A stretch of 44,937 bases of DNA from CAYTTR01 sp964440805 (GTDB lineage Bacteria > Acidobacteriota > Aminicenantia > Aminicenantales > Aminicenantaceae). The notes beneath the pieces were generated by a model. That model ran no database searches, had not been told where the DNA came from, and was given only the letters and a program-made list of their open reading frames with translations. The stretch is from contig CAYTTR010000022.1 of assembly GCA_964440805.1 (NCBI GenBank), positions 1 to 44,937 on the forward strand, read 5' to 3'. Of the stretch, positions 32,717 to 40,977 are shown piece by piece (the stretch's first letter is position 1; each line of letters opens with the position of its first letter). A program made the translations under genes and the position numbers.

Positions 32717-33639
32717 TGTTTACAGATTTTCTTTCCATTCATCAGATATCAGTCTACGAATTTAACGAAATACTGGACCTAGCTATTAAAATAAAGGAAA
32801 ACCCTGACCGGTTTCGTGAAAATCTCAAAAACCGTATCCTGGCCATGATTTTTCAGAAACCATCTCTCAGGACCAGGGTTACTTTCGAAACCGGAATGCT
32901 CCAACTCGGGGGAGAAGCCATTTATCTCGCCCCGGGAGATATCCAGTTAGGCACGCGGGAAACTCCATATGATGTAGGAAAGAATCTTGAACGATGGGTA
33001 GATGGAATAATGGCCAGGACTTTTTCCCATTCCATAGTGGTCGAACTGGCAGAGGCTGCCGGGATTCCGGTAATAAATGCTTTGACCGATCTTCTTCATC
33101 CCTGCCAGGCCATGGCTGATTTCTTGACCATTAAAGAGAAAAAAGGTAATTTGGCAAGGATAAAACTGGCCTACATCGGCGATGGGAATAACGTCTGTCA
33201 TAGCTTACTCCTTGCTTCTGCCAAAGCAGGAAGTGAAATGACCGTGGCCACTCCAGAAGGCTATCAACCAAAGGAAGAAATCATTCAGCAGGTTCGCCAG
33301 GATGGAACAGAAACTGGATTCCGACTTCTTCTGACAAGCGATCCCTCGGAAGCAGTCAACCAGGCCGATGTCATCTACACCGATGTCTGGGCCTCAATGG
33401 GTCAGGAAAGTGAAAAGGAACAAAGAAATAAAATATTTTCTCCCTATCAGGTTAATTCGCCTCTGGTCGCAAAGGCAAAACCGGATTATGTTTTCATGCA
33501 CTGCCTTCCTGCCCACCGGGGCGAAGAAGTCACTGATGAGGTTATTGATTCTTCTCGTTCTATTGTGTTCGATCAGGCAGAAAATAGACTTCATGTCCAG
33601 AAAGCGATTCTATCACTATTAATGGAAAGCAAAAAATAA
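32713..33639 (+). CDS. argF: Ornithine carbamoyltransferase
   Basis: Transfers the carbamoyl group between carbamoyl phosphate and ornithine to form citrulline. Carbamoyl-phosphate binding is shown by KPSLRTRVTFE and LLHPCQAMAD. The ornithine-binding motif is DVWASMGQE and the catalytic cysteine is in MHCLPAHRGEE. The length of 308 aa is typical. It starts with ATGATG overlapping the arcC stop. The pairing with carbamate kinase suggests a catabolic (ArcB-like) direction, but sequence does not separate it from biosynthetic ArgF; the symbol is therefore provisional. Confidence 0.9.
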   Translation: MMFTDFLSIHQISVYEFNEILDLAIKIKENPDRFRENLKNRILAMIFQKPSLRTRVTFETGMLQLGGEAIYLAPGDIQLGTRETPYDVGKNLERWVDGIMARTFSHSIVVELAEAAGIPVINALTDLLHPCQAMADFLTIKEKKGNLARIKLAYIGDGNNVCHSLLLASAKAGSEMTVATPEGYQPKEEIIQQVRQDGTETGFRLLLTSDPSEAVNQADVIYTDVWASMGQESEKEQRNKIFSPYQVNSPLVAKAKPDYVFMHCLPAHRGEEVTDEVIDSSRSIVFDQAENRLHVQKAILSLLMESKK

Positions 33640-33640
33640 A

Positions 33641-35755
33641 ATGGCAAAAGAACCTGAATTGACCAAAATCAAAGATGAAGATTTATCTTATCTATCCAAT
33701 GAGCTGGCTCAGAACGCAAACCCGGTTCACATTGACGAACTGACAAAAAAACTCGCCTTCAAAAAAACTGAAAGTCAGCTTAGCCAACCAGTCAAAAAAT
33801 ATGACCCCTATTGCCGCTACGAAACAGGTGATCTTATTTACAAAGAATACGATGAACCGTTAATGGTCAGCAGCAAGGGAACCGAGGATTTCAAAGGCGG
33901 TGTGGTTTTGAGCGTGGTTAACAAAATACCATATAAAAGCTACAACTGTGAGATGCTGGAAGTGGACTATGCCGGGGGAGGAACCCTTAGGAAGCACGTA
34001 GACTATATGAAAAAAACAAAAACCCAGGTTCTTCTCCCCAGCAATATTGATGGGAAAAACGCTACTCCAGAAACATTGTCCAGCGAAAAAGATCCCAGGC
34101 GTCATGAACTCCCCTTGACCGAAAAAGATCTAAAATCGCTCAGGAAAAATCTCCAGGGAGCTCTTTCCAGTGATTCCCGCTTTTTCTCCTGGGGAAACTT
34201 CTGGCAGCAGGAAGAAAAACGACTTTCTATCCCGGCCGAGAAAATAAGTGCCATGGAAAATCATATCCAGAGCCAGGGAATCTCTGTTCCAACAGAAACA
34301 TTAACCAACAATTACCTAAATATTCCTTCCTCCAGTAAAGATTTCGAACTTGCTTGCATGAGCTTGAATTATATTCTCAACAAGAAATACAAGAAAAAAT
34401 TTCTTTACGTTTTTCCGGAGAATTGGGGAAAATGGCATCTCAAAAAAATTCTGGATGTTATGAAAAAAGGACTTCCTCTTGACACACCCAAAGCTGATGT
34501 TTCTGCAGAAGCGAGGCAGAAACCTGCTCCTGATGCTTCAATGGTAGAATATCCCCTTAAGATTTACCTTGCCTGGAGAGAAATCCTCTCCGGAGCCATC
34601 AGAATGCCGGAAGTCTTAAAAAGAGAACTCTCCCGGAACACCGAGTATATTTTTCACGATACTGAAAACAATAAAGAATACTCGGTCTTCTTTTTCCCAA
34701 GCCTGGGAGCGTTCCTGGGATTAAAAGAATATTACGATGAACACCATATTCCCCAGGGAGCCAGTCTAACTCTGGAGAAAAAATCTCCTTGCCGATTCAG
34801 TTTTTGGCTGAAAACCTCAAAAAAGAAGCTATCTGTTGTTCAGATTACCTATGACGCCAAGACTGATCAGTTCCAAAAAACCGGAGAAGAGATATTTACT
34901 TTTGCTGTGCCCAATAAAATCATCCACCTTGAAGAGGAAACCCTGGACAAGCTGTTCTCCTGTTACGAAAAGCGAGACCACCGTGACTTGCGGGAGCTTC
35001 TCATCCTGATTTACAAGAACTTCAGCTTAGAAAAAGAGCACACTCTTCACTATCTAAGGGCTTTCCATTTGGTTGATATACTCAAACAGACCTCCCAGGA
35101 AGATGTGGAAAGAACCCTTATTGCTTCTCCTGAGTTTACAGAATCTGAAAAAAATAAAGGCGTTTTTATCTACAAAGAAAAGATTAAAACCGAAGAAGAA
35201 TTCGCTCAAGAGATCCGGGAAGAAGAAGAGGCGCCTTCCAGGCCGCCCACTTTGTCTGAAACCATAAAAGAACAGATTTTACAGGAAGAGAGAAAAGCGG
35301 CTGAGGCTGAAACGGTTCCTCCTGAAGAAGAACCTGAGATAGAGGAAATCGAAGGAGAAGAAACACAGGCTGAACTCATGGAAAAAGAAATGCCTCTTGA
35401 GGCCGAAATAAAGGAGGAAGAAGAGGAAAAAACCATTCTTCAAGAAAAAGAAGCCAAGAAGAAAAAAATCAAAGAAAAGATAGCAGAGCCTGAAAAAGCT
35501 CCGCGGCGCCGCAAGGGAGATAAAAAACATATCGAGGAAAGAATTGAGATGGAGGAATCGGAACAGGAAGCCCTATTCGCCATTAAAACAGAGGAAGAAG
35601 CCGAAGAGGAAGCTTCTGTTAAAAAAGAAAAAGAGAAAGAGGAAAAGGAAGAGTTTAAACCTCCTGTTTCTCCTCCCCCGAGTTTTGGAGGAATCTTTGC
35701 CGAGAAATTAAAATCTGCCCTGGAAGAGAAAAAGAAGGAAAAAAAGAAAAAATAA
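33641..35755 (+). CDS. Unknown 704-aa protein with long charged C-terminal tail
   Basis: I do not recognise a family. Residues 14-41 (YLSNELAQNANPVHIDELTK) look like a small winged-helix or HARE-type helical unit. Residues about 55-135 form a beta-rich segment (YETGDLIYKEYDEPLMV, EMLEVDYAGGGTLRKHVDYM). Residues about 180-510 are mixed alpha/beta and well formed. From about 510 to the end the protein is mostly Glu/Lys-rich with a proline patch (PPVSPPPSFGG) and an all-basic finish. There is no signal peptide or membrane segment. It starts 1 nt after the argF stop and precedes the ornithine-cyclodeaminase homologue. The tail suggests a nucleic-acid or scaffold role, which is a guess. Confidence 0.7.
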   Translation: MAKEPELTKIKDEDLSYLSNELAQNANPVHIDELTKKLAFKKTESQLSQPVKKYDPYCRYETGDLIYKEYDEPLMVSSKGTEDFKGGVVLSVVNKIPYKSYNCEMLEVDYAGGGTLRKHVDYMKKTKTQVLLPSNIDGKNATPETLSSEKDPRRHELPLTEKDLKSLRKNLQGALSSDSRFFSWGNFWQQEEKRLSIPAEKISAMENHIQSQGISVPTETLTNNYLNIPSSSKDFELACMSLNYILNKKYKKKFLYVFPENWGKWHLKKILDVMKKGLPLDTPKADVSAEARQKPAPDASMVEYPLKIYLAWREILSGAIRMPEVLKRELSRNTEYIFHDTENNKEYSVFFFPSLGAFLGLKEYYDEHHIPQGASLTLEKKSPCRFSFWLKTSKKKLSVVQITYDAKTDQFQKTGEEIFTFAVPNKIIHLEEETLDKLFSCYEKRDHRDLRELLILIYKNFSLEKEHTLHYLRAFHLVDILKQTSQEDVERTLIASPEFTESEKNKGVFIYKEKIKTEEEFAQEIREEEEAPSRPPTLSETIKEQILQEERKAAEAETVPPEEEPEIEEIEGEETQAELMEKEMPLEAEIKEEEEEKTILQEKEAKKKKIKEKIAEPEKAPRRRKGDKKHIEERIEMEESEQEALFAIKTEEEAEEEASVKKEKEKEEKEEFKPPVSPPPSFGGIFAEKLKSALEEKKKEKKKK

Positions 35756-35802
35756 GCATTCTCCTGCCTTTTAAAGACCGGACCAAGGAGGATTAATCAA
35801 GA

Positions 35803-36795
35803 TTGAAATTAAGAATCCTTGATCAGGAAAAAGTCAAAAAAGCCATATCCATACAGGAAGCCATTCAGATTGTAAGAGAAATCTATAAAACAATCTATAG
35901 GAAAGAAGCTGTTCTTCCTCTCCGAACACAACTCTCTGTGGAAAAGGAAAAAGGAAGATGCCTTTTCATGCCCGCCTTCATACCTTCAAAAAAGGCCCTG
36001 GGCACAAAAATCATCTCCATTTTTCCTGAAAACCTCCGGAAAAAACTTCCTACCGTCCAGGCTCTTATCATGATAATGGACGATGAAACCGGAATACCGA
36101 TAGCCCTCATGGATGGCGCATTTATCACTGCTCTCCGTACTGGAGCAGCTTCAGGGGTAGCCACTGAGCTTCTGGCCAGAAAATCGGCCCGGGTCGCCTC
36201 CATCTTCGGAGCCGGACGGCAGGGAAAGACCCAACTTGAAGCTGTTTGTGCTGTTAGAGAAATCCAAAAAGCCTGGATTTATGATCCTGACCAAAAGGCG
36301 GCCGAGGCTTTGCTGAAGGAAATTAAGCAAGAGGGCTCCCATTTAAAAGGAGAAATTCAGATCGCTGACTCTTCCTCCCAGGCTCTCTCAGAAGCAGACA
36401 TTATCTGTACAGCAACCACTTCTTACCGGCCGGTTTTTTCAGATAAAGAGCTAAAAGAAGGAGCTCACATAAACGGCATTGGATCTTTTACTCCGGAAAT
36501 GCAGGAAATTCCAACAAAAACAGTTCTCCGGGCCAAAATTGTGGTTGACTCACTCTCCGCCTGCTTGGAAGAGGCAGGAGATCTACTTGTTCCTATCCGC
36601 CAGAGATTGCTCTCTCCTTCCGAAATTCACGGGGAAATCGGAGAAATCGCCCTTGGCCTACTTCCCGGAAGAGAGGACGAAAAAGAAGTGACTTTTTTTA
36701 AAACCGTAGGTCTGGCCGCTCACGACATCACAGTGGCCAGAAAAGTCTATGACTATGCCCTCCAACGGGGAGAAGGCTTGGAAGTCGAAATATAA
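35803..36795 (+). CDS. Ornithine cyclodeaminase / mu-crystallin family enzyme
   Basis: A 330-aa NAD(P)-dependent enzyme. The substrate lysine region is ALGTKIISIFPENL and the Rossmann motif is IFGAGRQGKTQLEA. The active-site aspartate is in VVDSLSACLEEAGD. Family members convert ornithine to proline and ammonia, or reduce pyrroline-2-carboxylate or other ketimines. Upstream OTC favours ornithine, whereas the proline-racemase-family remnant downstream favours pyrroline-2-carboxylate. The start is TTG at 35803 with AAGGAGG about 11 nt upstream; no ATG fits. Confidence 0.87.
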   Translation: MKLRILDQEKVKKAISIQEAIQIVREIYKTIYRKEAVLPLRTQLSVEKEKGRCLFMPAFIPSKKALGTKIISIFPENLRKKLPTVQALIMIMDDETGIPIALMDGAFITALRTGAASGVATELLARKSARVASIFGAGRQGKTQLEAVCAVREIQKAWIYDPDQKAAEALLKEIKQEGSHLKGEIQIADSSSQALSEADIICTATTSYRPVFSDKELKEGAHINGIGSFTPEMQEIPTKTVLRAKIVVDSLSACLEEAGDLLVPIRQRLLSPSEIHGEIGEIALGLLPGREDEKEVTFFKTVGLAAHDITVARKVYDYALQRGEGLEVEI

Positions 36796-36819
36796 AAAGC
36801 TTATGAAAGGAAAAGCGCC

Positions 36820-37226
36820 ATGCTTAAAGATTGGAGTCCTCCCTCAGGCTGGCTGCGCCTGACATCAATCGAATCCCATGCTGCCGGAGAACCTTTCCGG
36901 GTGATCATTTCTGGCTATCCTGCTCTCAAAGGAAAAAATATCATTGAGAAACGAACCTTCGCCTCCAGCCATCTGGATCACCTGAGAAAAGCCCTCATAT
37001 GGGAACCCCGCGGGCATGCGGATATGTACGGCTGCCTTCTGACTGAACCCGATTCATCTGAAGGAGACCTGGGAGTGCTTTTTATTCATTCTGCCACGCC
37101 CAGGACCTCGGTTTCAGGCTTGTCCCCGAAGAATTTAAGGATTTAATCGAAGCAGGAAAAAAAATAAAAAATGAATTCTTAATCAACCCAGATGATCCCC
37201 TTGCTAATGGCTTTTTTCTAAGATAA
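36820..37226 (+). pseudogene. Proline racemase / 3-hydroxyproline dehydratase family, internally deleted and frameshifted
   Basis: The first 85-90 codons match the family N-terminus well (ESHAAGEPFRVIISGYPAL, HLDHLRKALIWEPRGHADMY, GDLGVLFIH). The reading frame then goes wrong just before the expected catalytic cysteine (normally in a CGHG motif) and stops at 37146. In another frame from about 37092 to 37226 one reads AQDLGFRLVPEEFKDLIEAG and then INPDDPLANGFFLR, which match a middle segment and the C-terminus of the same family. About 200 residues including the active site are gone. It follows the OCD homologue by 24 nt and was probably the last gene of that operon. Confidence 0.82.
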
Positions 37227-37251
37227 AGAGGAAAATAACCTACCCCACTCA

Positions 37252-38355
37252 TCATTTTTCATCTGTTGTAGGTTTAATAATTTCCCTGGTAGAAGGCCCT
37301 GAACGCCGGGTCACGCCCATCCTGTCCAGAAGTTCAAGAAGGGGAATGGCATATTTGCGAGTCAGTCCTGTTATTTCCTTAAATTCAGATACAGTTATTT
37401 CTTTTTTTTCACCAGTTCTTAGTTTTCTGATGAGCTCCTGCAACCAATCAGCATGGAGATAAAAGCCTTCCTTGCCTTGAATAATTTTTTTTCTATCCGC
37501 CAGTATGGAGAGGAGCATATTCAGCCGTTTGGGCGGGAGATGAAATCTATTCTGAATATCTTCTAAGGAGACAGAACGCAGTTCTCCTCCCTTGGTCATT
37601 TTCTCCAGCTTCATAAGAACCTCTTGCTCCTCCGGCGAAAGAGAGAGGCGAAAATCTTTAAGGGCAACATAGTCCTTCCGAATCATGATTTTATTTTCTT
37701 TAAGAAGATGGGTCAGGACGAAATCATCCAATCTGGAGGGAACTTTGAATTTTCTTCTTAGTTGTTCCCTTGAGACACCTAATTCGCCGGGATTTTTTTG
37801 GTGGAAATCAGACAGGAAATTCAATAGTTTCTCTTCCAGTAAAGAACGGCTTTTCACCGAATAGAGCAGTAGAGGCGCAAAACTTAAAATCCGAATCCTT
37901 CCTTCAGCTTCTAATTTCTGGACCAATGAAAGAAGCTCTCCTTTCTCAATCCTGGCAAAGAAAAGAATCTCATCTTCTCTAAGACCATTGATTCCTCTCT
38001 CATCTGCCAGAACACACACCATTTCTTCCTTGGTGCCAGCCAAACGGGGAAGAAAATGGGCCCGCCTCCTTTTTTCCCGATGAGACAGATTGCCTTTGTC
38101 GGGATAGAGCACCAGTCCCTCCCCAGCAGGATTTTTCTCCTCGGGCAAATAAACCTGAAATCTTTCTTTCCATTTCAGAGAAAAAGATTTATCGGTTATT
38201 ACCCGGACAAAAATCTGGTTGTCTTCTACCAGGCTCTGAGGGTATGACATAAAGGTGGCTAAAGAAGATTCATCTCTGAATCTGAGCTGCCCCTGAAAAG
38301 AACCTTTTTTTGGCGGCAGGAAAAACAAAAGGGCATCAAAGTGATGAATCTTCAT
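37252..38355 (-). CDS. SelB-like protein: barrel domain III and winged helices without GTPase
   Basis: A 367-aa protein matching only the C-terminal half of the selenocysteine elongation factor SelB. Residues 1-105 resemble translation-factor domain III (RVITDKSFSLKWKERFQVYL). About four winged-helix units follow. The last one carries the SelB hallmark GLTRKYAIPLLELLDRMGVTRR (two parts, residues about 330-352), which in SelB binds the SECIS hairpin. The GTPase domain and domain II are absent. They cannot lie upstream, because the RNase R gene ends 2 nt before this start. GAGGAG lies 6 nt before the ATG at 38355. RNA binding is likely; elongation-factor activity is not. Confidence 0.8.
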   Translation of the reverse strand: MKIHHFDALLFFLPPKKGSFQGQLRFRDESSLATFMSYPQSLVEDNQIFVRVITDKSFSLKWKERFQVYLPEEKNPAGEGLVLYPDKGNLSHREKRRRAHFLPRLAGTKEEMVCVLADERGINGLREDEILFFARIEKGELLSLVQKLEAEGRIRILSFAPLLLYSVKSRSLLEEKLLNFLSDFHQKNPGELGVSREQLRRKFKVPSRLDDFVLTHLLKENKIMIRKDYVALKDFRLSLSPEEQEVLMKLEKMTKGGELRSVSLEDIQNRFHLPPKRLNMLLSILADRKKIIQGKEGFYLHADWLQELIRKLRTGEKKEITVSEFKEITGLTRKYAIPLLELLDRMGVTRRSGPSTREIIKPTTDEK

Positions 38356-38357
38356 GA

Positions 38358-40487
38358 CTATCTCCTCTTCGCCTGGCTCATTACCAGTGTCATCCTCTGT
38401 AAAAACGGATCTACGGAAGCTATAATCACTCTGACCAGATCACCCAGCTCATATGACCTGTTATATTTTCTGGCAAAGAGTCTTTCCTTCTGCCTGCGGG
38501 GAAAATTTTCAGGTAGGTCAGCAAAATCAACCTGTCCTTCCACAAAATAGTCCTTTAACTCTACTGCTAAGCCATCAAAATTAATATCCACAATCATTCC
38601 TTCCACCTCATCTCCCATCTTTTCTCTTAACAATCTGTAAATCCTCCACCGGAGAAGGTTTTTTTCGGCTTCATCAGCATTTCGTTCCCTCTCGGAGCAG
38701 TGAAATCCAAGCTCCGATAAAGAACGATCTGCCTCTGGTCTACCGAGGAGGGCTTTTCTTAGAACACGGTGAACCGTTAGATCAGGATAACGCCGGATGG
38801 GAGAGGTGAAGTGGGCATAAAATTCCTTACCCAGTCCGTAATGGCCAGTATTGCGGTCAGAATACATGGCCAGTTTTAGGCTTCTTAGAAGTTGAACCTG
38901 AATGAATTTCTCTTCTGGCCGGTTTTTGACCTTTCCCAACACCTGCTGAAGGTCTTTTGATCTTATCCGCTTGGAAGGAGGAAGAGAAAGGTTGAAATGA
39001 GCCAGGATTCTTTTCAATCTCTCCAGGCTTTCAAGCGATGGATTGGGGTGAATCCGGTAAAGGAAAGGATATTTTTTCTGGAAGAGAAAATGGGCCACTG
39101 CTTCATTTGCCGCTACCATAAATTCCTCAATGAGACGATGGGCTTCATTGACTTCAAAAGCTGCTACTGCTTGAAGCTTCCCTTCTCTATAAACAAGTTC
39201 CGGTTCAATAAGGTCGAAATCGAGGCTGCCCTGTTCAACTCTTCTTTGCCTGAGCAGACAGGCACAGTCCTTCATAAGCAAAAGATCAGAAACTAAAGGC
39301 GAATATTTTTCTTTTTCTTGCCGGTCTCCCTTAAAAATTTTAAAAACAGAAGTGTAAGTCAACCGTTCTGCAGTCCGTATAACGGATGGATGAAAATCGG
39401 CTTTAATCACCTGCCCCCCGGCATCAATTTCAAGGAGAATCGACAGAGTCAGCTTGTCTTCCCGAGGTCTGAGACTGCAAAGATTATTGGAAAGTTTTTC
39501 CGGCAGCATGGGAATGGTCCAGTCAGAAAAGTAGACGCTGGTTCCCCTGTTTAGAGCTTCTTTGTCAAGAGAAGTTCCAGGTCTTACGTAATAGGAGACA
39601 TCAGCTATATGAATGCCTAAAATAAAACCGCCGTTTTTTAAAGGGCGAATACTAACGGCATCATCAAAATCCTGGGCTTTTTCTCCGTCTATGGTAACTG
39701 TAAGCCAGTTACGAAAATCCTTTCTTTTACTTATCTCGGAAGAGGGAACAGTCAGCGGGATTTTCTCTGTCTCCTGACTAACTTCCGAGGGAAATTTCGA
39801 AGGCAGCCCAAATCTCTGGATAACAACTTTAAGGTCTACTCCGGGCTCATCGGGAAAACCAAAAACATCGGCTATCTGCAAAGAATCCCGGTCAACAGAG
39901 ATTATTTCACCCTGCTTGGGAGAGAGCCCTTTGCCTGAAGAAACCGGAACCTCTTCCGGTGAGGCAGAAACAAAAGGCACCAGAAAACCTTGCCCCATAA
40001 CCTCTCTATACTTACCGACCAAGCGGGAAGAACTTTTCTGAACAATCTCAATAATTTTGCCTTCAGGTCTTCCTTTTCTTCCTTTTATTCTGACAACAGC
40101 ATCAACCACATCGCCGTCGAAAGCTCCTTTGGTATAGCGGGCGGGGATAAAAACATCACGGCCTTCTCTTCCTCGCACAATCAGAAAACCATAGCCTTTT
40201 CCTGAAGAGGAAAATCTTCCTCTTAAAAGCTCCATTTGGGGATTTATAAAATAGCGTCGCTTGAGGTTGATAATAATTCCTTCCTTTTCTAACTTTCTCA
40301 GCAAATTTCTCAGAAGATTTCTTTTGCTGGATTTCCAGCCAAGGGCTTTAAAAACCTGACTAAAACTCATGCCCTGGCGGGAATATTTTCTCAGAAGTGA
40401 AAGCAAGCTGGCAGAATCCTGACCTTCTTTCTTTCGGAAAGCTTCAGATGAACGGGCTCTGTCTCTGGTTTCTTTTTTCTTCGGCAT
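38358..40487 (-). CDS. rnr: Ribonuclease R
   Basis: A 3'-5' exoribonuclease able to degrade structured RNA. Domains in order: N-terminal winged helix (LLSLLRKYSRQGMSFSQVF), cold-shock OB folds (GRFSSSGKGYGFLIV), RNB catalytic domain with metal-binding aspartates (TIDGEKAQDFDDAVSI) and C-terminal S1 domain (VDFADLPENF, YELGDLVRVIIASV). At 709 aa it is somewhat short but complete. AAGGAG lies 5 nt before the ATG. The SelB-like gene follows immediately and is probably translationally coupled. Confidence 0.94.
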   Translation of the reverse strand: MPKKKETRDRARSSEAFRKKEGQDSASLLSLLRKYSRQGMSFSQVFKALGWKSSKRNLLRNLLRKLEKEGIIINLKRRYFINPQMELLRGRFSSSGKGYGFLIVRGREGRDVFIPARYTKGAFDGDVVDAVVRIKGRKGRPEGKIIEIVQKSSSRLVGKYREVMGQGFLVPFVSASPEEVPVSSGKGLSPKQGEIISVDRDSLQIADVFGFPDEPGVDLKVVIQRFGLPSKFPSEVSQETEKIPLTVPSSEISKRKDFRNWLTVTIDGEKAQDFDDAVSIRPLKNGGFILGIHIADVSYYVRPGTSLDKEALNRGTSVYFSDWTIPMLPEKLSNNLCSLRPREDKLTLSILLEIDAGGQVIKADFHPSVIRTAERLTYTSVFKIFKGDRQEKEKYSPLVSDLLLMKDCACLLRQRRVEQGSLDFDLIEPELVYREGKLQAVAAFEVNEAHRLIEEFMVAANEAVAHFLFQKKYPFLYRIHPNPSLESLERLKRILAHFNLSLPPSKRIRSKDLQQVLGKVKNRPEEKFIQVQLLRSLKLAMYSDRNTGHYGLGKEFYAHFTSPIRRYPDLTVHRVLRKALLGRPEADRSLSELGFHCSERERNADEAEKNLLRWRIYRLLREKMGDEVEGMIVDINFDGLAVELKDYFVEGQVDFADLPENFPRRQKERLFARKYNRSYELGDLVRVIIASVDPFLQRMTLVMSQAKRR

Positions 40488-40507
40488 ATATTCTCCTTCC
40501 TTTTTTC

Positions 40508-40535
40508 AGCAGTAGCCTTGAACAGATAGGCTGCT
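40508..40535 (-). promoter_or_regulatory. Hairpin in the rnr 5' leader
   Basis: AGCAG (40508-40512) pairs with CTGCT (40531-40535), and CCT pairs with AGG inside it, leaving a 3-nt bulge. On the minus strand it falls between the promoter and the Shine-Dalgarno of rnr. Its role is unknown; it may stabilise the mRNA or be a processing site. Confidence 0.35.
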
Positions 40536-40546
40536 TTCTCCTGGCA

Positions 40547-40576
40547 ATTATATCATGAAGGGGGGACATTCCCCAA
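40547..40576 (-). promoter_or_regulatory. Promoter of rnr and the SelB-like gene
   Basis: On the minus strand TATAAT (40552-40547) is a perfect -10. The best -35 at 18 nt is TTGGGG (40576-40571), which lies inside the left arm of the REP-type repeat. The leader would be about 50 nt. Confidence 0.55.
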
Positions 40577-40799
40577 AGGGACACTCCTTCCCCAGAAGAA
40601 GTAAATTTTTCATTGTAATCTCGTCTCCCGCGACTGATGAAAATTTAGATTGCTACGCTTCAAAGGACCGCTTGCTAACAGAGGTAAAAAATCCAATAAA
40701 CTCAACAAACTCAATAAACACTATAAACTCAAATCCTGCTTTTTTTATGTGTCCAGGGGAAGGGGTGTCCCTTTGGGGAACGTCCCCCTCTTCTTCTGG
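40561..40799. repeat. REP-type inverted repeat pair (REPIN/BIME-like)
   Basis: GGGGGACATTCCCC followed by AAAGGGACACTCCTTCCCC (40561-40593) recurs in inverted orientation at 40756-40788 with 31 of 33 positions matching. Each arm also contains its own small palindrome (GGGGACATTCCCC; GGGGAACGTCCCC). AGAAGAAG or its complement adjoins each arm. The arrangement resembles REP doublets that are moved by IS200-like RAYT transposases; none is present here. Short open frames across it are not credible genes. The whole gap from 40488 to 40977 has no gene. Confidence 0.7.
40693..40733. repeat. AT-rich short tandem repeat (AATAAACTC type)
   Basis: Within the REP element spacer, units of the form AATAAACTCA and AACAAACTCA recur three to four times with small changes. 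It is a simple-sequence tract and resembles, in reverse complement, the tract at 41379-41433. Confidence 0.5.
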
Positions 40800-40977
40800 A
40801 GGAAAAGTAAGCGCCTCTTCAACAATTTTGATGGAACAACATGTTTCGGACCTTTCTCCTTCTTTGGATCAGGTAGCCGCTTCAATTTTTTCGGCCTCTT
40901 TTCCTAAGAAAATCCTTCAGATTCTGATTCATCCTCAGTTCTGGATAGATTGAAAAAGAAATGACCCGATGTCAGTT

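Noticed and set aside
30439..36795. Classical arginine deiminase pathway operon
   Set aside because: Carbamate kinase and OTC are present, but no arcA (arginine deiminase) or arcD antiporter is found in the window.
37252..38355. Complete selB with a missed GTPase domain
   Set aside because: The upstream sequence on this strand is the in-frame 3' end of rnr, with no G-domain motifs (GHVDHGKT type) anywhere nearby.
40555..40953. Open reading frames of 85-132 codons across the REP element
   Set aside because: They consist of repeat sequence and low-complexity Asn/Ser/Thr stretches, lack ribosome sites and resemble no protein.
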